DNA of 64,000 bases. It comes from an uncultured Pelagibacteraceae bacterium. GTDB lineage: Bacteria; Pseudomonadota; Alphaproteobacteria; Pelagibacterales; Pelagibacteraceae. Positions within the stretch are counted from its first letter, which is position 1. Each line of letters starts with the position of its first letter. The stretch is taken from positions 101,667-165,666 of the forward strand of contig CACPQM010000003.1 in assembly GCA_902636075.1 (NCBI GenBank), read 5' to 3'. The translations under genes and the position numbers were made by a program. Of this stretch, positions 9,462 to 17,790 are shown in pieces. The notes under the pieces were generated by a model, which worked only from the letters and a program-made list of their open reading frames with translations, was not told the DNA's origin and did no database searches.

Positions 9462-10364
9462 TCAATATAGCGACCTTCTGCCTAGTCTTGCAGCACCTCT
9501 TACACCGCTTGCATCACCATATTTAGGTTTGAGTAATACTCCTTCGTACTCCCTTCCAGTAACAAACTTTCTGATAATAGTTTCTATTTCACTTAAAAAA
9601 TCGATTTCATTTGACACCCCACCACCAAATACAAAGCAATCAGGATCAAGAATATTAATTATATTTGCTAAAGACATCGCTAAATTTACTTTAAAATTAT
9701 CAATTAAATTTTCTGCCTCTAAATCGTGTTTCCTGAACAAATCAAATATCTGATTTGTCTTTAAATTATTTTTAAACTGTTTATTAAATTTTTTAGCCAA
9801 GCTTAAACCTGACATAAAACTCTCAATTTCTCCTTCTCTTAAATTTGTCGACTGAAAATTTTCTTTTTTCGCTATCATATGTGAAATTTGGTTGTGACCC
9901 CATTCACCAGCAACTCCATTTGGTCCAGTGACAATTTTTTTATCTATCACTAAACCACCACCCACTCCTGATCCGATTATAATTCCATAAACAATTTTAT
10001 AATGTTTTCCTGCACCATCCAATGCTTCTGATAACGCAAAGCAATTAGCATCATTTTCGCAAAAAACTTCTTTACCTAATTCTTTTCTTAGATCTTTTTG
10101 AAATGGTTTTTTTTCTAACCAATAACAATTTGGAGCATTCTTTACTAGTCCTGTTTGAGGAGAATGAATTCCAGGATGACAAACACCAATCGGTAAATTT
10201 TTATTAAATTCTTTTTCTAACTTCTTATTAATTTCCTTGATAGTTTTGATGATTTGATTGTAATCTTTTGGGCAATCTGTTCTTTCACGATTACTCTCAT
10301 TACCTTTTTCGTCTAAGACTACACTTTCAATTTTTGTAGCCCCAACATCAATTCCAATTTGCAT
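9462..10364 (-). CDS. ROK family sugar kinase lacking the zinc cysteines
   Basis: 300 residues. The N-terminal phosphate loop (GIDVGATKIE), the catalytic Asp in FCENDANCFALSE and the glycine-rich GSGVGGGLVIDKKI match ROK kinases (fructokinase, glucokinase, mannokinase). The usual zinc site after the GEWGH motif, CxCGxxGC, is absent: the equivalent stretch reads REGEIESFMSG with no cysteine. It is the last gene of the tctC-tctB-tctA-SDR-ROK run, 3 bases after the SDR. Likely phosphorylates a hexose or a derivative made by the neighbouring SDR; the substrate is inferred only. Confidence 0.85.
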   Translation of the reverse strand: MQIGIDVGATKIESVVLDEKGNESNRERTDCPKDYNQIIKTIKEINKKLEKEFNKNLPIGVCHPGIHSPQTGLVKNAPNCYWLEKKPFQKDLRKELGKEVFCENDANCFALSEALDGAGKHYKIVYGIIIGSGVGGGLVIDKKIVTGPNGVAGEWGHNQISHMIAKKENFQSTNLREGEIESFMSGLSLAKKFNKQFKNNLKTNQIFDLFRKHDLEAENLIDNFKVNLAMSLANIINILDPDCFVFGGGVSNEIDFLSEIETIIRKFVTGREYEGVLLKPKYGDASGVRGAARLGRRSLY

Positions 10365-10367
10365 AAA

Positions 10368-11117
10368 TTAGTAAGTTGCTCTCCCACCGCTCAAATCAAA
10401 GACAGCAGCTGTTGAAAAAGAGTTTTCCTCACTTGATAACCAAGTAACTAAAGATGCCAACTCATCTACTTTAGCAAATTTATTTCTTGGAATTTTTGAT
10501 AACATATAATTTATATGCTCTTCTGTCATTTGATCAAAAATTCTTGTTTTTGCAGCTGCTGGTGTAACACAATTTACTGCAATATTTTTTAGCGCTAATT
10601 CTTTTCCTAATGATTTAGTCAATCCAATCACTCCTGCTTTTGACGTACTGTAAGCACTAGCATTAGGATTACCTTCTTTTCCAGCAATCGAGGCAATATT
10701 TACAATTCTTCCATAATTATTCTTTATCATGTATGGGGTTACTGCTTTACAACAATAAAATACTGCATTTAAATTTAAATCTATTACCTTTTTCCAATCC
10801 TCAAGTGGGTAATCAACTAATGTAGTATTTTTTCCTGCAACTCCTGCATTGTTAATAAAAATATCGATTTTTTTGTGTGTTTTTTCAATTTCTGCTAAGT
10901 TTTTTTCAATACTTTCATAATTTCCAACATCAACAATCTGATATGAGACTTTATCGGAATTAATTTTGCTTATTGCCGTTTTAATCGCAACTTCATCTAT
11001 ATCCCAAATTACTACACTTGCTCCAGATTCTATAAATCTTTCAGTTATAGCTAATCCAAAACCTTGGGCTCCTCCAGTTACTATTGCATTCCTATTTTTT
11101 AAGTCGAAATTAATCAT
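10368..11117 (-). CDS. Short-chain dehydrogenase/reductase (FabG-like)
   Basis: 249 residues of classical SDR type: TGGAQGFG cofactor motif, NNAGVAG, catalytic Ser in NIASIAG, YSTSKAG (Tyr-x3-Lys) and TPAAAKT after it. It lies one base after tctA and just before the ROK kinase, so it probably oxidises or reduces the substrate taken up by the tripartite transporter. It is not in a fatty-acid synthesis context, so a FabG role is unlikely. Confidence 0.88.
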   Translation of the reverse strand: MINFDLKNRNAIVTGGAQGFGLAITERFIESGASVVIWDIDEVAIKTAISKINSDKVSYQIVDVGNYESIEKNLAEIEKTHKKIDIFINNAGVAGKNTTLVDYPLEDWKKVIDLNLNAVFYCCKAVTPYMIKNNYGRIVNIASIAGKEGNPNASAYSTSKAGVIGLTKSLGKELALKNIAVNCVTPAAAKTRIFDQMTEEHINYMLSKIPRNKFAKVDELASLVTWLSSEENSFSTAAVFDLSGGRATY

Positions 11118-11118
11118 G

Positions 11119-12591
11119 TTAATTTTTTTGTTTTTTTGATCTTAATAAAGGAAAAGCTAATGCAATTAAAGATAAAATAAAAAATGTTAAAGCAATTGGT
11201 CTTGTTAAGAACATGAGCCAATTTCCATCAAATATAACTAAAGATTGTCTTAAAGTTCCCTCCACTAATTCTCCTAAAATTAATCCTATAATTACTGGTA
11301 CAACCGAAAATCTAAATCTTCTCATGAAAAATCCAAGCACACCAAAAAATAACATAATCCAAACATCAATTATTGACTGACTTAAAGAATAAGTTCCACA
11401 AACAGATACAGCAAATATCATAGGCCATAAAATTTTGTTAGGAACAAGAGTTATTCTTGCAAATAATTTTGCACCAAAAAATCCAAATATAAAAAATAAA
11501 ACATTTGCTATTAACATGGCCCCAAAAATTCCATATAAAAAGTCTGGCTGTTCTCTAAACAAATCTGGACCAGGCCTAACACCATGAATAATTAAACCAG
11601 TTAATATTACTGCCGTTGTAGCACTTCCAGGAATTCCTAGAGCTAAAGTTGGAACCATTGCGCCTCCAGTAGCAGCATTATTAGCAGCCTCCGCTCCAGC
11701 AATTCCTTCTATTGATCCTTTTCCAAATTCCTCTGGTTCTTTAGAAAATCTTTTTGCTTCTGAATAACCAATTAAAGATGCGACTGTTCCTCCCTCAGCT
11801 GGTAAAACACCAATGAAAGAACCTATGCCGCTTGATCTTAGAATTGTTTTCCATGTTTTTTTATAATCATATATAGATGGTAATTTTACTGCTTTTAGTG
11901 CAACTCTTTTAAAAACTTGATCGAGCAGTGTAGACTGGGTTAACATTTCGCTTATAGCAAATAAGCCTACTACTACAGGAATAAATCCAATACCAACCGA
12001 AAGTTCATTAATTCCATAAGTAAATCTATCAATTGAAGTCATAAAATCTTTTCCAATAGTAGAAATTAAAATTCCAAACGCTCCAGCGATTAAATTTTTA
12101 ATTGGACTGCCTTCACCAATCGATGCGAGCATTGTTAAACCAAAAATAGCTAATGCAAAATATTCAGGTTGGCCAAATTCATAGGCAAGTTTAGCTAAAA
12201 CAGGTGCAAAAAATACCAAAACTATAACACTAAAAATTCCACCCACTGTACTTGAAACTGTTGCCATACCTAAAGCTCTTCCTGCTTCTCCTTTTTGAGC
12301 TAAAGGATAACCATCTAGACAAGTGGCTGCTGCTGCTGGGGTTCCAGGGGTATTAATTAAAACCGCAGTGATTGCACCACCGTATGTTCCAGCACAATAA
12401 ATTGATGTTAATAATACTATTGCTGAAAGAGGGTCTAAAGTCATAGTAAATGGTAAAATTAATGCTCCACCTGTTGTGGGACCTAACCCTGGTAAAACAC
12501 CTAAAATTAGTCCAAATAAAGTTCCAAAAAGTAAAACAATTAACAACTTGGAACTAAACAAAGGTGCCATCATTAATAAAAGATTATCCAT
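11119..12591 (-). CDS. tctA: Tripartite tricarboxylate transporter large membrane subunit TctA
   Basis: 490 residues, about twelve membrane segments. The conserved TctA segments GVLPGLGPTTGGALILPF near the N-terminus and the long region GVLPAEGGTVASLIGYSEA are clear. TctA is the main channel of the secondary TctABC carboxylate importers, working with the periplasmic TctC. It starts one base before the end of tctB. The substrate class is usually a carboxylate; the linked SDR and ROK kinase point to a sugar acid or a sugar here. Confidence 0.93.
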   Translation of the reverse strand: MDNLLLMMAPLFSSKLLIVLLFGTLFGLILGVLPGLGPTTGGALILPFTMTLDPLSAIVLLTSIYCAGTYGGAITAVLINTPGTPAAAATCLDGYPLAQKGEAGRALGMATVSSTVGGIFSVIVLVFFAPVLAKLAYEFGQPEYFALAIFGLTMLASIGEGSPIKNLIAGAFGILISTIGKDFMTSIDRFTYGINELSVGIGFIPVVVGLFAISEMLTQSTLLDQVFKRVALKAVKLPSIYDYKKTWKTILRSSGIGSFIGVLPAEGGTVASLIGYSEAKRFSKEPEEFGKGSIEGIAGAEAANNAATGGAMVPTLALGIPGSATTAVILTGLIIHGVRPGPDLFREQPDFLYGIFGAMLIANVLFFIFGFFGAKLFARITLVPNKILWPMIFAVSVCGTYSLSQSIIDVWIMLFFGVLGFFMRRFRFSVVPVIIGLILGELVEGTLRQSLVIFDGNWLMFLTRPIALTFFILSLIALAFPLLRSKKQKN

Positions 12592-12592
12592 A

Positions 12593-13099
12593 CTAGTAAT
12601 AATAAAGGTTTGTAATTATCCCTGGAGGAAATCTAAGGCCCAGTATCATTTCGAAAAATATAAAAACTATTAGTGGAAATATAATTCCAACTAGTAGTAA
12701 ATAAAAAACTCTCTTTTCACCCCAATTGTAAGAAACAAATATTGAAAGTACTGAAATAGCTAAGAAAAAATCTAATATTTTAGAGATTATAACAAATAAA
12801 ATAAAACTTAAGATTGTTAAAAAAAATGGTTTTGGAAGTTTTTTTTCTTTTTTCCACGGATTTTTGAATGATATATAATAAACAATTGTTGTTAAAAACA
12901 TTATCAATATTAACAATCCTTTTGGGAACGTTGCTGGCTGAATGCCTCTGTTTAAAATTGGTGGGACCTTATCAAAGGTAAAAGTAGAAATTAATAATAT
13001 TGTAGAAAAAAAAATTATTACAAAAAATACTTTAAATTCATCTTTAAAAAAAAAGGGCAAACTTTTGTTTGCCCTTTTTTTATTTTGTACATTATTCAT
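12593..13099 (-). CDS. tctB: Tripartite tricarboxylate transporter small subunit TctB
   Basis: 168 residues with four membrane segments and the TctB-typical stretch GIQPATFPKGLL after the first one. The only in-frame ATG is at 13099. With this start, a terminator hairpin (13051-13078) lies inside codons 8 to 17, which encode a hydrophilic lead of the form NKKRANKSLPFFFK. An alternative non-ATG start after the hairpin would still leave a complete TctB membrane domain. Identity is secure; the start is uncertain. Confidence 0.85.
   Translation of the reverse strand: MNNVQNKKRANKSLPFFFKDEFKVFFVIIFFSTILLISTFTFDKVPPILNRGIQPATFPKGLLILIMFLTTIVYYISFKNPWKKEKKLPKPFFLTILSFILFVIISKILDFFLAISVLSIFVSYNWGEKRVFYLLLVGIIFPLIVFIFFEMILGLRFPPGIITNLYYY
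13051..13078 (-). terminator. Intrinsic terminator after tctC, inside the 5' end of tctB
   Basis: A 12-bp perfect stem (AAAAGGGCAAAC / GTTTGCCCTTTT) with a TTTT loop, followed on the minus strand by about nine U. It lies 45 bases after the tctC stop but overlaps codons 8-17 of the tctB reading frame, so it should both terminate most tctC transcripts and hinder early tctB translation. Confidence 0.88.
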
Positions 13100-13122
13100 A
13101 AAAAAAATGTACTTTCTTATGA

Positions 13123-14097
13123 CTAATTGATGTAACCCAAAGCTTTAAGTTGAGCAGTCATTTCTGCAAGCATTACTTCCATTTGCTTACCCCACTCATC
13201 AGCTCCAACAACACTAGTTGAATCAAGTCCAATGTCAGTTAAAAAGCTTTGGAAATATTTATGTTCCATAGCTTTAATCATTGCATCTTCCAATTGTTTC
13301 TTTCTGTCAGCAGGAACACCTTTTCTAGTTACAAATCCTCTAACAGTTGATAACACAACTGGTATTCCAAGTTCTGTAGCAGTAGGAACATTACTTAATT
13401 TTTCCATTCTGTTACTTGCAAGTACAACTGAAACACACAATGTACCATCTTCAATTTCTGTTACAGCTTCGCCTAAGTTTAGAACACCTACATCAATATC
13501 TCCTTTGATAAGGTTAGTTTTAATAGGGCCAACACCTTTATAAGGAACAATTGTTGGATCTGTTAATTTTCCTTTTTTTGTAAAAGCAATCGCACTTACA
13601 TCATCAATACCACCAACATGAGTAGTACCATATTTTAATGATTTTGATTTTTGAGCGCTAATAAATTTTTTAGCATCTTTAATATCATTTTTACAATTTA
13701 CGACAAATAATTGAGGATCATCAGTTCCTCTAGCAAGTGGTTGCATATCACTTAATTTAACTTTAGTTTTACCCAATGCCATTGATACAGCATGACCTGT
13801 AGTCCAAGTTAAAGTATGTTGACCGTCTGCTGGTAAAGTCATCATGTAATCCATTGATGCAGCTCCACCACCACCTTTTTTATTAACTAATTGCATATCT
13901 TGTTTTAGATACCTTCTAGTTCTTAACAACATCATTCTAGTAGTTACGTCAGTACCACCACCAAAACCAGCGTGTGTAATAGCTTGAATTGGGTGACCAT
14001 CTGCTTTTGCAGAGGTAATCATAAGTGGAAGCGCAACAACAAAAAATTCAGTTACCAAAAATGCGGCAGCTAAAAATAATTTAAAACTTTTTTTCAT
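13123..14097 (-). CDS. tctC: Tripartite tricarboxylate transporter binding protein TctC (Bug family)
   Basis: 324 residues with a signal peptide ending near TSAKA and a mature chain starting about DGHPIQAITHAGFGGG. The segments FGGGTDVTTRMM, MDYMMTLPADGQHT and VPYKGVGPIKTNL are typical of the Bug-type binding proteins of tripartite tricarboxylate transporters. It delivers a carboxylated substrate to TctAB. The same GAGGGAAATA translation signal as the sugar binding protein precedes it, and a strong terminator follows it, implying high separate expression. Confidence 0.92.
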   Translation of the reverse strand: MKKSFKLFLAAAFLVTEFFVVALPLMITSAKADGHPIQAITHAGFGGGTDVTTRMMLLRTRRYLKQDMQLVNKKGGGGAASMDYMMTLPADGQHTLTWTTGHAVSMALGKTKVKLSDMQPLARGTDDPQLFVVNCKNDIKDAKKFISAQKSKSLKYGTTHVGGIDDVSAIAFTKKGKLTDPTIVPYKGVGPIKTNLIKGDIDVGVLNLGEAVTEIEDGTLCVSVVLASNRMEKLSNVPTATELGIPVVLSTVRGFVTRKGVPADRKKQLEDAMIKAMEHKYFQSFLTDIGLDSTSVVGADEWGKQMEVMLAEMTAQLKALGYIN

Positions 14098-14107
14098 TAT
14101 TTCCCTC
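14098..14107 (-). promoter_or_regulatory. Strong Shine-Dalgarno element of tctC
   Basis: Minus-strand GAGGGAAATA directly before the tctC ATG, identical over ten bases to the site before the sugar binding-protein gene at 9321-9330. Both leaders also share a TTAACTTAA motif further upstream (around 14111-14119 with one change, and 9347-9355). Confidence 0.6.
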
Positions 14108-14169
14108 TTTTTAAGTTAATTTATATTTAAATATTTAAACATAATCTGATACATAGCGTAAAGTAAAAA

Positions 14170-15165
14170 ATGGCTCAAAATAAAATTAACATAGCAGTTC
14201 TTTTAGGGGACCCTTCTGGCATAGGCCCCGAATTGGTCTCAAAACTATTGTCAGAGGAAATCACTAACAAAGCTAATTTAGTTATCATAGGTGAAAAGAA
14301 TATATTAGAAAGTGGAAATAAAATTTCAGGCAAATCACATAAACTAAATTTCGTAGAACATTTCGATAATATTGATTTTGCAAAGGGTAGTAAATTTTTT
14401 CTAGATATATCTAAAGGTAAAAATCATAAGTATAAACTATCTGAGTGCTCTAAAGAGGCGGGAGAAAGCGTCTTAGCTTCGCTCAATTTAGCTTTAGACC
14501 TTGCTAAAGAAAACAAAATTCATGCAATAAACTTTGGACCTTTTAATAAAACAAGCCTTAAACTTGGAGGAAATAAATATTCTGATGAATTACATTTAAT
14601 GGCTGAAAAGTTAGAGGTTAAAAATTTTTTTTGTGAATTTAATGTTATTGATAATTTTTGGACAGCAAGGGTATCATCACATATTCCAATAAAAGAAGTT
14701 CCAGAACATGTAAAAAAGGAAAAAATTATTAAGCCCATTAAACTTATAAATGAAGCTATGAAATTGAATGGTATTAAAAGTCCAAGAGTTGCGGTTCAAG
14801 CACTAAATCCTCATGCTGAATTTGGAAATGAGGAAAAAGAGGAGATTATACCGGCAATAGAAGAGGCAAAAAAACTAGGTATTAATGCTGATGGACCTTT
14901 GCCGTGTGACACTTCTTTTATTACTGCTTATAAAGATGGAAATCATGATTGTATTGTTGGTATGTATCATGATGCACTTCAATCTGGATTAAAAGCATTT
15001 GGATTTGATAGAGGTGTAACCGTACAAGGTGGTTTGCCTATCCCTATTACCACTCCTGCTCATGGAACGGCATTTGATATTGCAGGTAAAAATAAAGCAA
15101 ATTTAGAACCTACTTTGAATTCATTCAAAATTGCATTAACAATGGCAGAAAATAAAAACATTTAA
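14170..15165 (+). CDS. PdxA family dehydrogenase (catabolic PdxA2-like)
   Basis: 331 residues of PdxA fold. The family metal-binding histidines are recognisable in VSSHIPIKEV, LNPHAEFG and MYHDALQSG, and the C-terminal AHGTAFDIAGKNKAN is diagnostic. PdxA oxidises 4-phospho-hydroxythreonine in vitamin B6 synthesis; catabolic PdxA2 relatives act on phosphorylated threonate or erythronate. The gene is divergent from tctC and abuts an RhmD-like dehydratase, so a catabolic role on a sugar acid is more likely here. The DUF1537 kinase that normally precedes PdxA2 is not in the window. Confidence 0.85.
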   Translation: MAQNKINIAVLLGDPSGIGPELVSKLLSEEITNKANLVIIGEKNILESGNKISGKSHKLNFVEHFDNIDFAKGSKFFLDISKGKNHKYKLSECSKEAGESVLASLNLALDLAKENKIHAINFGPFNKTSLKLGGNKYSDELHLMAEKLEVKNFFCEFNVIDNFWTARVSSHIPIKEVPEHVKKEKIIKPIKLINEAMKLNGIKSPRVAVQALNPHAEFGNEEKEEIIPAIEEAKKLGINADGPLPCDTSFITAYKDGNHDCIVGMYHDALQSGLKAFGFDRGVTVQGGLPIPITTPAHGTAFDIAGKNKANLEPTLNSFKIALTMAENKNI

Positions 15166-16341
15166 ATGTCTAAAATAGAAAGTATTCGTACCAAAGTATA
15201 TCAATGGAATGGTAAAACAGTTCCTCCACAAAATAATTTTTGCACAAATGCTTCAGACCTTTTGTTTGAAAAATCAGATGCTATGGGTTCATTTAGATTT
15301 CATGAATGGTTAATATGTGAAATCGAAACAGACGATGGTATTATTGGAATTGGTAATGCGGCACTAGCACCTCAATTGGTAAAAAAAACAATTGATACTT
15401 ATTTAACTCCTTTAGTAATAGGTGAAGATCCTTTTGATTATTCTTATATCTGGGAAAAAATGTATAGAAGAACTCATGCGTGGGGAAGAAGAGGATTGGG
15501 GATGGTAGCTATTTCTGCAATTGATATTGCGCTCTGGGATATAATGGGAAAAATTACAAACAAACCTGTTTTTAAACTATTAGGTGGACGAACAAAGGAG
15601 AAGATACCAGTCTACGCATCTAAACTATACAGCCAACCAATCAAGGATTTGCAAAAAGAAGCTGAAAACTATGTTAAGCAAGGTTTTAAAATGTTTAAAA
15701 TGAGATTTGGATGGGGGCCAAAAGATGGACCTGATGGTATGAAAAAAAATATTGAGCTAGCTGAAGCAGTTAGAGAAGTTATTGGATATGATACCGACCT
15801 AATGATGGAATGTTATATGGGTTGGAACTTAGATTATGCAAAAAGGATGATTCCTAAATTAGTAAAATTTAACCCTAGATGGTTGGAGGAACCTGTAATA
15901 GCAGATGATATTAATGGCTATGCAGAATTAAATAATATGAATGCAATTCCAATTTCTGGTGGAGAACATGAATTCAACTTATTTGGATTTAAACAATTGT
16001 TGGATGTTAAAGCTGTCAGTTATATTCAATATGATAATAATAGAGTTGGTGGATTTACAATTGCGAATAAAATAAATGCATTGGCAGAAGCTTATCAAGT
16101 TCCAGTTATTCCTCATGCTGGTCAAATGCATAATTATCATTTAACAATGTCAAATTTTAATTGTCCAATATCTGAATTTTTTCCAGTCCATGATGTAGAA
16201 ATTGGCAATGAATTATTTTATTACATTTTTGAAGGAGATCCTGCCCCTGAAAATGGATATATAAATTTAGATGATAACAAACCTGGTCTAGGTTTAACAA
16301 TTACTGATAGATTTAAGTCTGATTTTAAAATAATAGAGTAA
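15166..16341 (+). CDS. Enolase-superfamily acid-sugar dehydratase, L-rhamnonate dehydratase-like
   Basis: 391 residues with the mandelate racemase/muconate lactonising fold. Several stretches match L-rhamnonate dehydratase: [39 protein letters not shown] and [16 protein letters not shown]. By comparison with E. coli RhmD the metal ligands would be Glu215, Glu241 or Glu242, and Glu267, with His317 as catalytic base. The first ligand is Glu where RhmD has Asp. It starts directly after the PdxA stop and is surely co-transcribed with it. It likely dehydrates an aldonate to a 2-keto-3-deoxy acid. Confidence 0.85.
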   Translation: MSKIESIRTKVYQWNGKTVPPQNNFCTNASDLLFEKSDAMGSFRFHEWLICEIETDDGIIGIGNAALAPQLVKKTIDTYLTPLVIGEDPFDYSYIWEKMYRRTHAWGRRGLGMVAISAIDIALWDIMGKITNKPVFKLLGGRTKEKIPVYASKLYSQPIKDLQKEAENYVKQGFKMFKMRFGWGPKDGPDGMKKNIELAEAVREVIGYDTDLMMECYMGWNLDYAKRMIPKLVKFNPRWLEEPVIADDINGYAELNNMNAIPISGGEHEFNLFGFKQLLDVKAVSYIQYDNNRVGGFTIANKINALAEAYQVPVIPHAGQMHNYHLTMSNFNCPISEFFPVHDVEIGNELFYYIFEGDPAPENGYINLDDNKPGLGLTITDRFKSDFKIIE

Positions 16342-17256
16342 CTAATAAACTTCTACTTCATCTAATTTAGGCATTGCATTAGCTGCGCCTGCTTTTGTTG
16401 TGGAAATTGCAGCTACTTTATTTGAAAATTCTAGAGCATCTTTAATTTTTAATTTATTAGATAAAGCATATGCAAACGCTCCGTTAAAAGCATCACCTGC
16501 CCCAGTGGTATCTATAACTTTATCCTTTAAACTATAAACATCTATAAAAAAACTCTCCTCAGAGTTTGCAAAGTAGAGGCCTTTTGGACCTAATGTAATG
16601 ATAATATTTTTTACTCCTTTTTTTAAAAAAATTTTAGCAGACTCTTCAATTTCTGTTTTACTTTCAACCTTTTTACCTAAATAAAAACTTGCTTCAGTTT
16701 CATTAGGAGTAAAATAATCAATACATTCAAAATCACTTTCTTTTATATCTGATGCAGGTGCCGGATTAAAAATTGTAATAGATCCTGTCTCTTTTGCTCT
16801 ATTGAGGGCATAACTAGTTACTTCATTAGGTGTTTCTAGTTGAGTTAAAAAAATTTCTGATTTTTTTATAAACTCAATATTGTTATCAATATCTTCATTA
16901 GATATAGAACCAGCTGCTCCAGGTACAATATTAATTGCATTATCCCCTGTTTTTTCATTTATCATTATACCTGCAACACCAGTTGACTTATTTGGATCTT
17001 GAATTATTGAATCTGTATTAATTCCAGCCTCCTCATATAACTTAAGAGCCATCTTGGCATTTTGATCATCTCCTATCTTAGTTATAAAATTTACATTTCC
17101 ACCAAGTCTTGCAGCAGCGATAGCTTGGTTTGACCCTTTTCCACCTGGGCCAACTATATGATTTTTACCTAATACTGTTTCACCTTTGATTGGAATTTTG
17201 TCAGCAAAAAAACAAAGATCAGCTACAAATACTCCAAAGACACATATTGAGCTCAT
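16342..17256 (-). CDS. rbsK: PfkB family carbohydrate kinase, ribokinase-like
   Basis: 304 residues. The ribokinase signatures GPGGKGSNQAIAAARLGG (near residue 40) and DTTGAGDAFNGAFAYAL (near residue 250, with the catalytic Asp) are intact. It phosphorylates ribose or a related sugar with ATP. It overlaps the FucU/RbsD mutarotase gene by one base and is downstream of the Rbs-type binding protein and its terminator. Ribose is the simplest substrate guess; another furanose or an inositol-derived acid is possible, since IolC is also a PfkB kinase. Confidence 0.87.
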   Translation of the reverse strand: MSSICVFGVFVADLCFFADKIPIKGETVLGKNHIVGPGGKGSNQAIAAARLGGNVNFITKIGDDQNAKMALKLYEEAGINTDSIIQDPNKSTGVAGIMINEKTGDNAINIVPGAAGSISNEDIDNNIEFIKKSEIFLTQLETPNEVTSYALNRAKETGSITIFNPAPASDIKESDFECIDYFTPNETEASFYLGKKVESKTEIEESAKIFLKKGVKNIIITLGPKGLYFANSEESFFIDVYSLKDKVIDTTGAGDAFNGAFAYALSNKLKIKDALEFSNKVAAISTTKAGAANAMPKLDEVEVY

Positions 17257-17720
17257 TATTTATCAAGAACCCAAACACTACCATCTGGTTTAATTACTCC
17301 CTTTGTTAATATAAAACACCCATAGGGTCTCATTTCAGAGGTAGATACTATTAATTGAGATTTTTTTGCCTCTTTATAAAATTCTTGTCTTTCAATTGAG
17401 CCAACCTTCCAATTTTCTCCAGAGGTTTCTTTTACAGCTTTAATAAAATCTTTATGACAATCAGTTAATTCATCAGGTTTGTTATCAACCTGCATTCTGT
17501 TTGCAGCTGAATCAATGAAACTATCTAATGGAAAAACAGAAAGAATAGCCTTTGTCGCTTCATAAATATTTACTCCATCTAGTCTAATTACTTTATTATT
17601 TAAAGAATGAGAATATGCTGGGAAATTAGCATCTGTTAAAACCAGTTTATCGCCATGACCCATAGCTCTTAAATTATATAGGAGTTCAGGGCTTAAAATT
17701 GGATTAATTTTAATAAGCAT
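17256..17720 (-). CDS. FucU/RbsD family sugar mutarotase
   Basis: 154 residues. The motif RAMGHGDKLVLTDANFP is shared by D-ribose pyranase (RbsD) and L-fucose mutarotase (FucU). The C-terminal EMRPYGCFILTKGVI stretch is closer to FucU than to RbsD. It interconverts sugar anomers so that the kinase next door can use them. Its start is 21 bases beyond the terminator that follows the binding-protein gene. Confidence 0.87.
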   Translation of the reverse strand: MLIKINPILSPELLYNLRAMGHGDKLVLTDANFPAYSHSLNNKVIRLDGVNIYEATKAILSVFPLDSFIDSAANRMQVDNKPDELTDCHKDFIKAVKETSGENWKVGSIERQEFYKEAKKSQLIVSTSEMRPYGCFILTKGVIKPDGSVWVLDK

Positions 17721-17741
17721 TAGAATACTATATTACATAAA

Positions 17742-17770
17742 AAAAGGGTGAAATGAAATTCCACCCTTTT
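17742..17770 (-). terminator. Intrinsic terminator after the Rbs-type binding-protein gene
   Basis: AAAAGGGTG pairs with CACCCTTTT around an 11-base centre, followed on the minus strand by a U run. It lies 20 bases past the binding-protein stop and before the mutarotase start, so it partly separates binding-protein expression from the downstream enzyme genes. Confidence 0.85.
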
Positions 17771-17790
17771 AATTTTGTTTTTTCTAAAGA

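Noticed and set aside
14126..14139. TTTAAATATTTAAA palindrome between tctC and the PdxA-like gene
   Set aside because: It is purely A/T, so such a palindrome is expected often by chance at this base composition; not called an operator.
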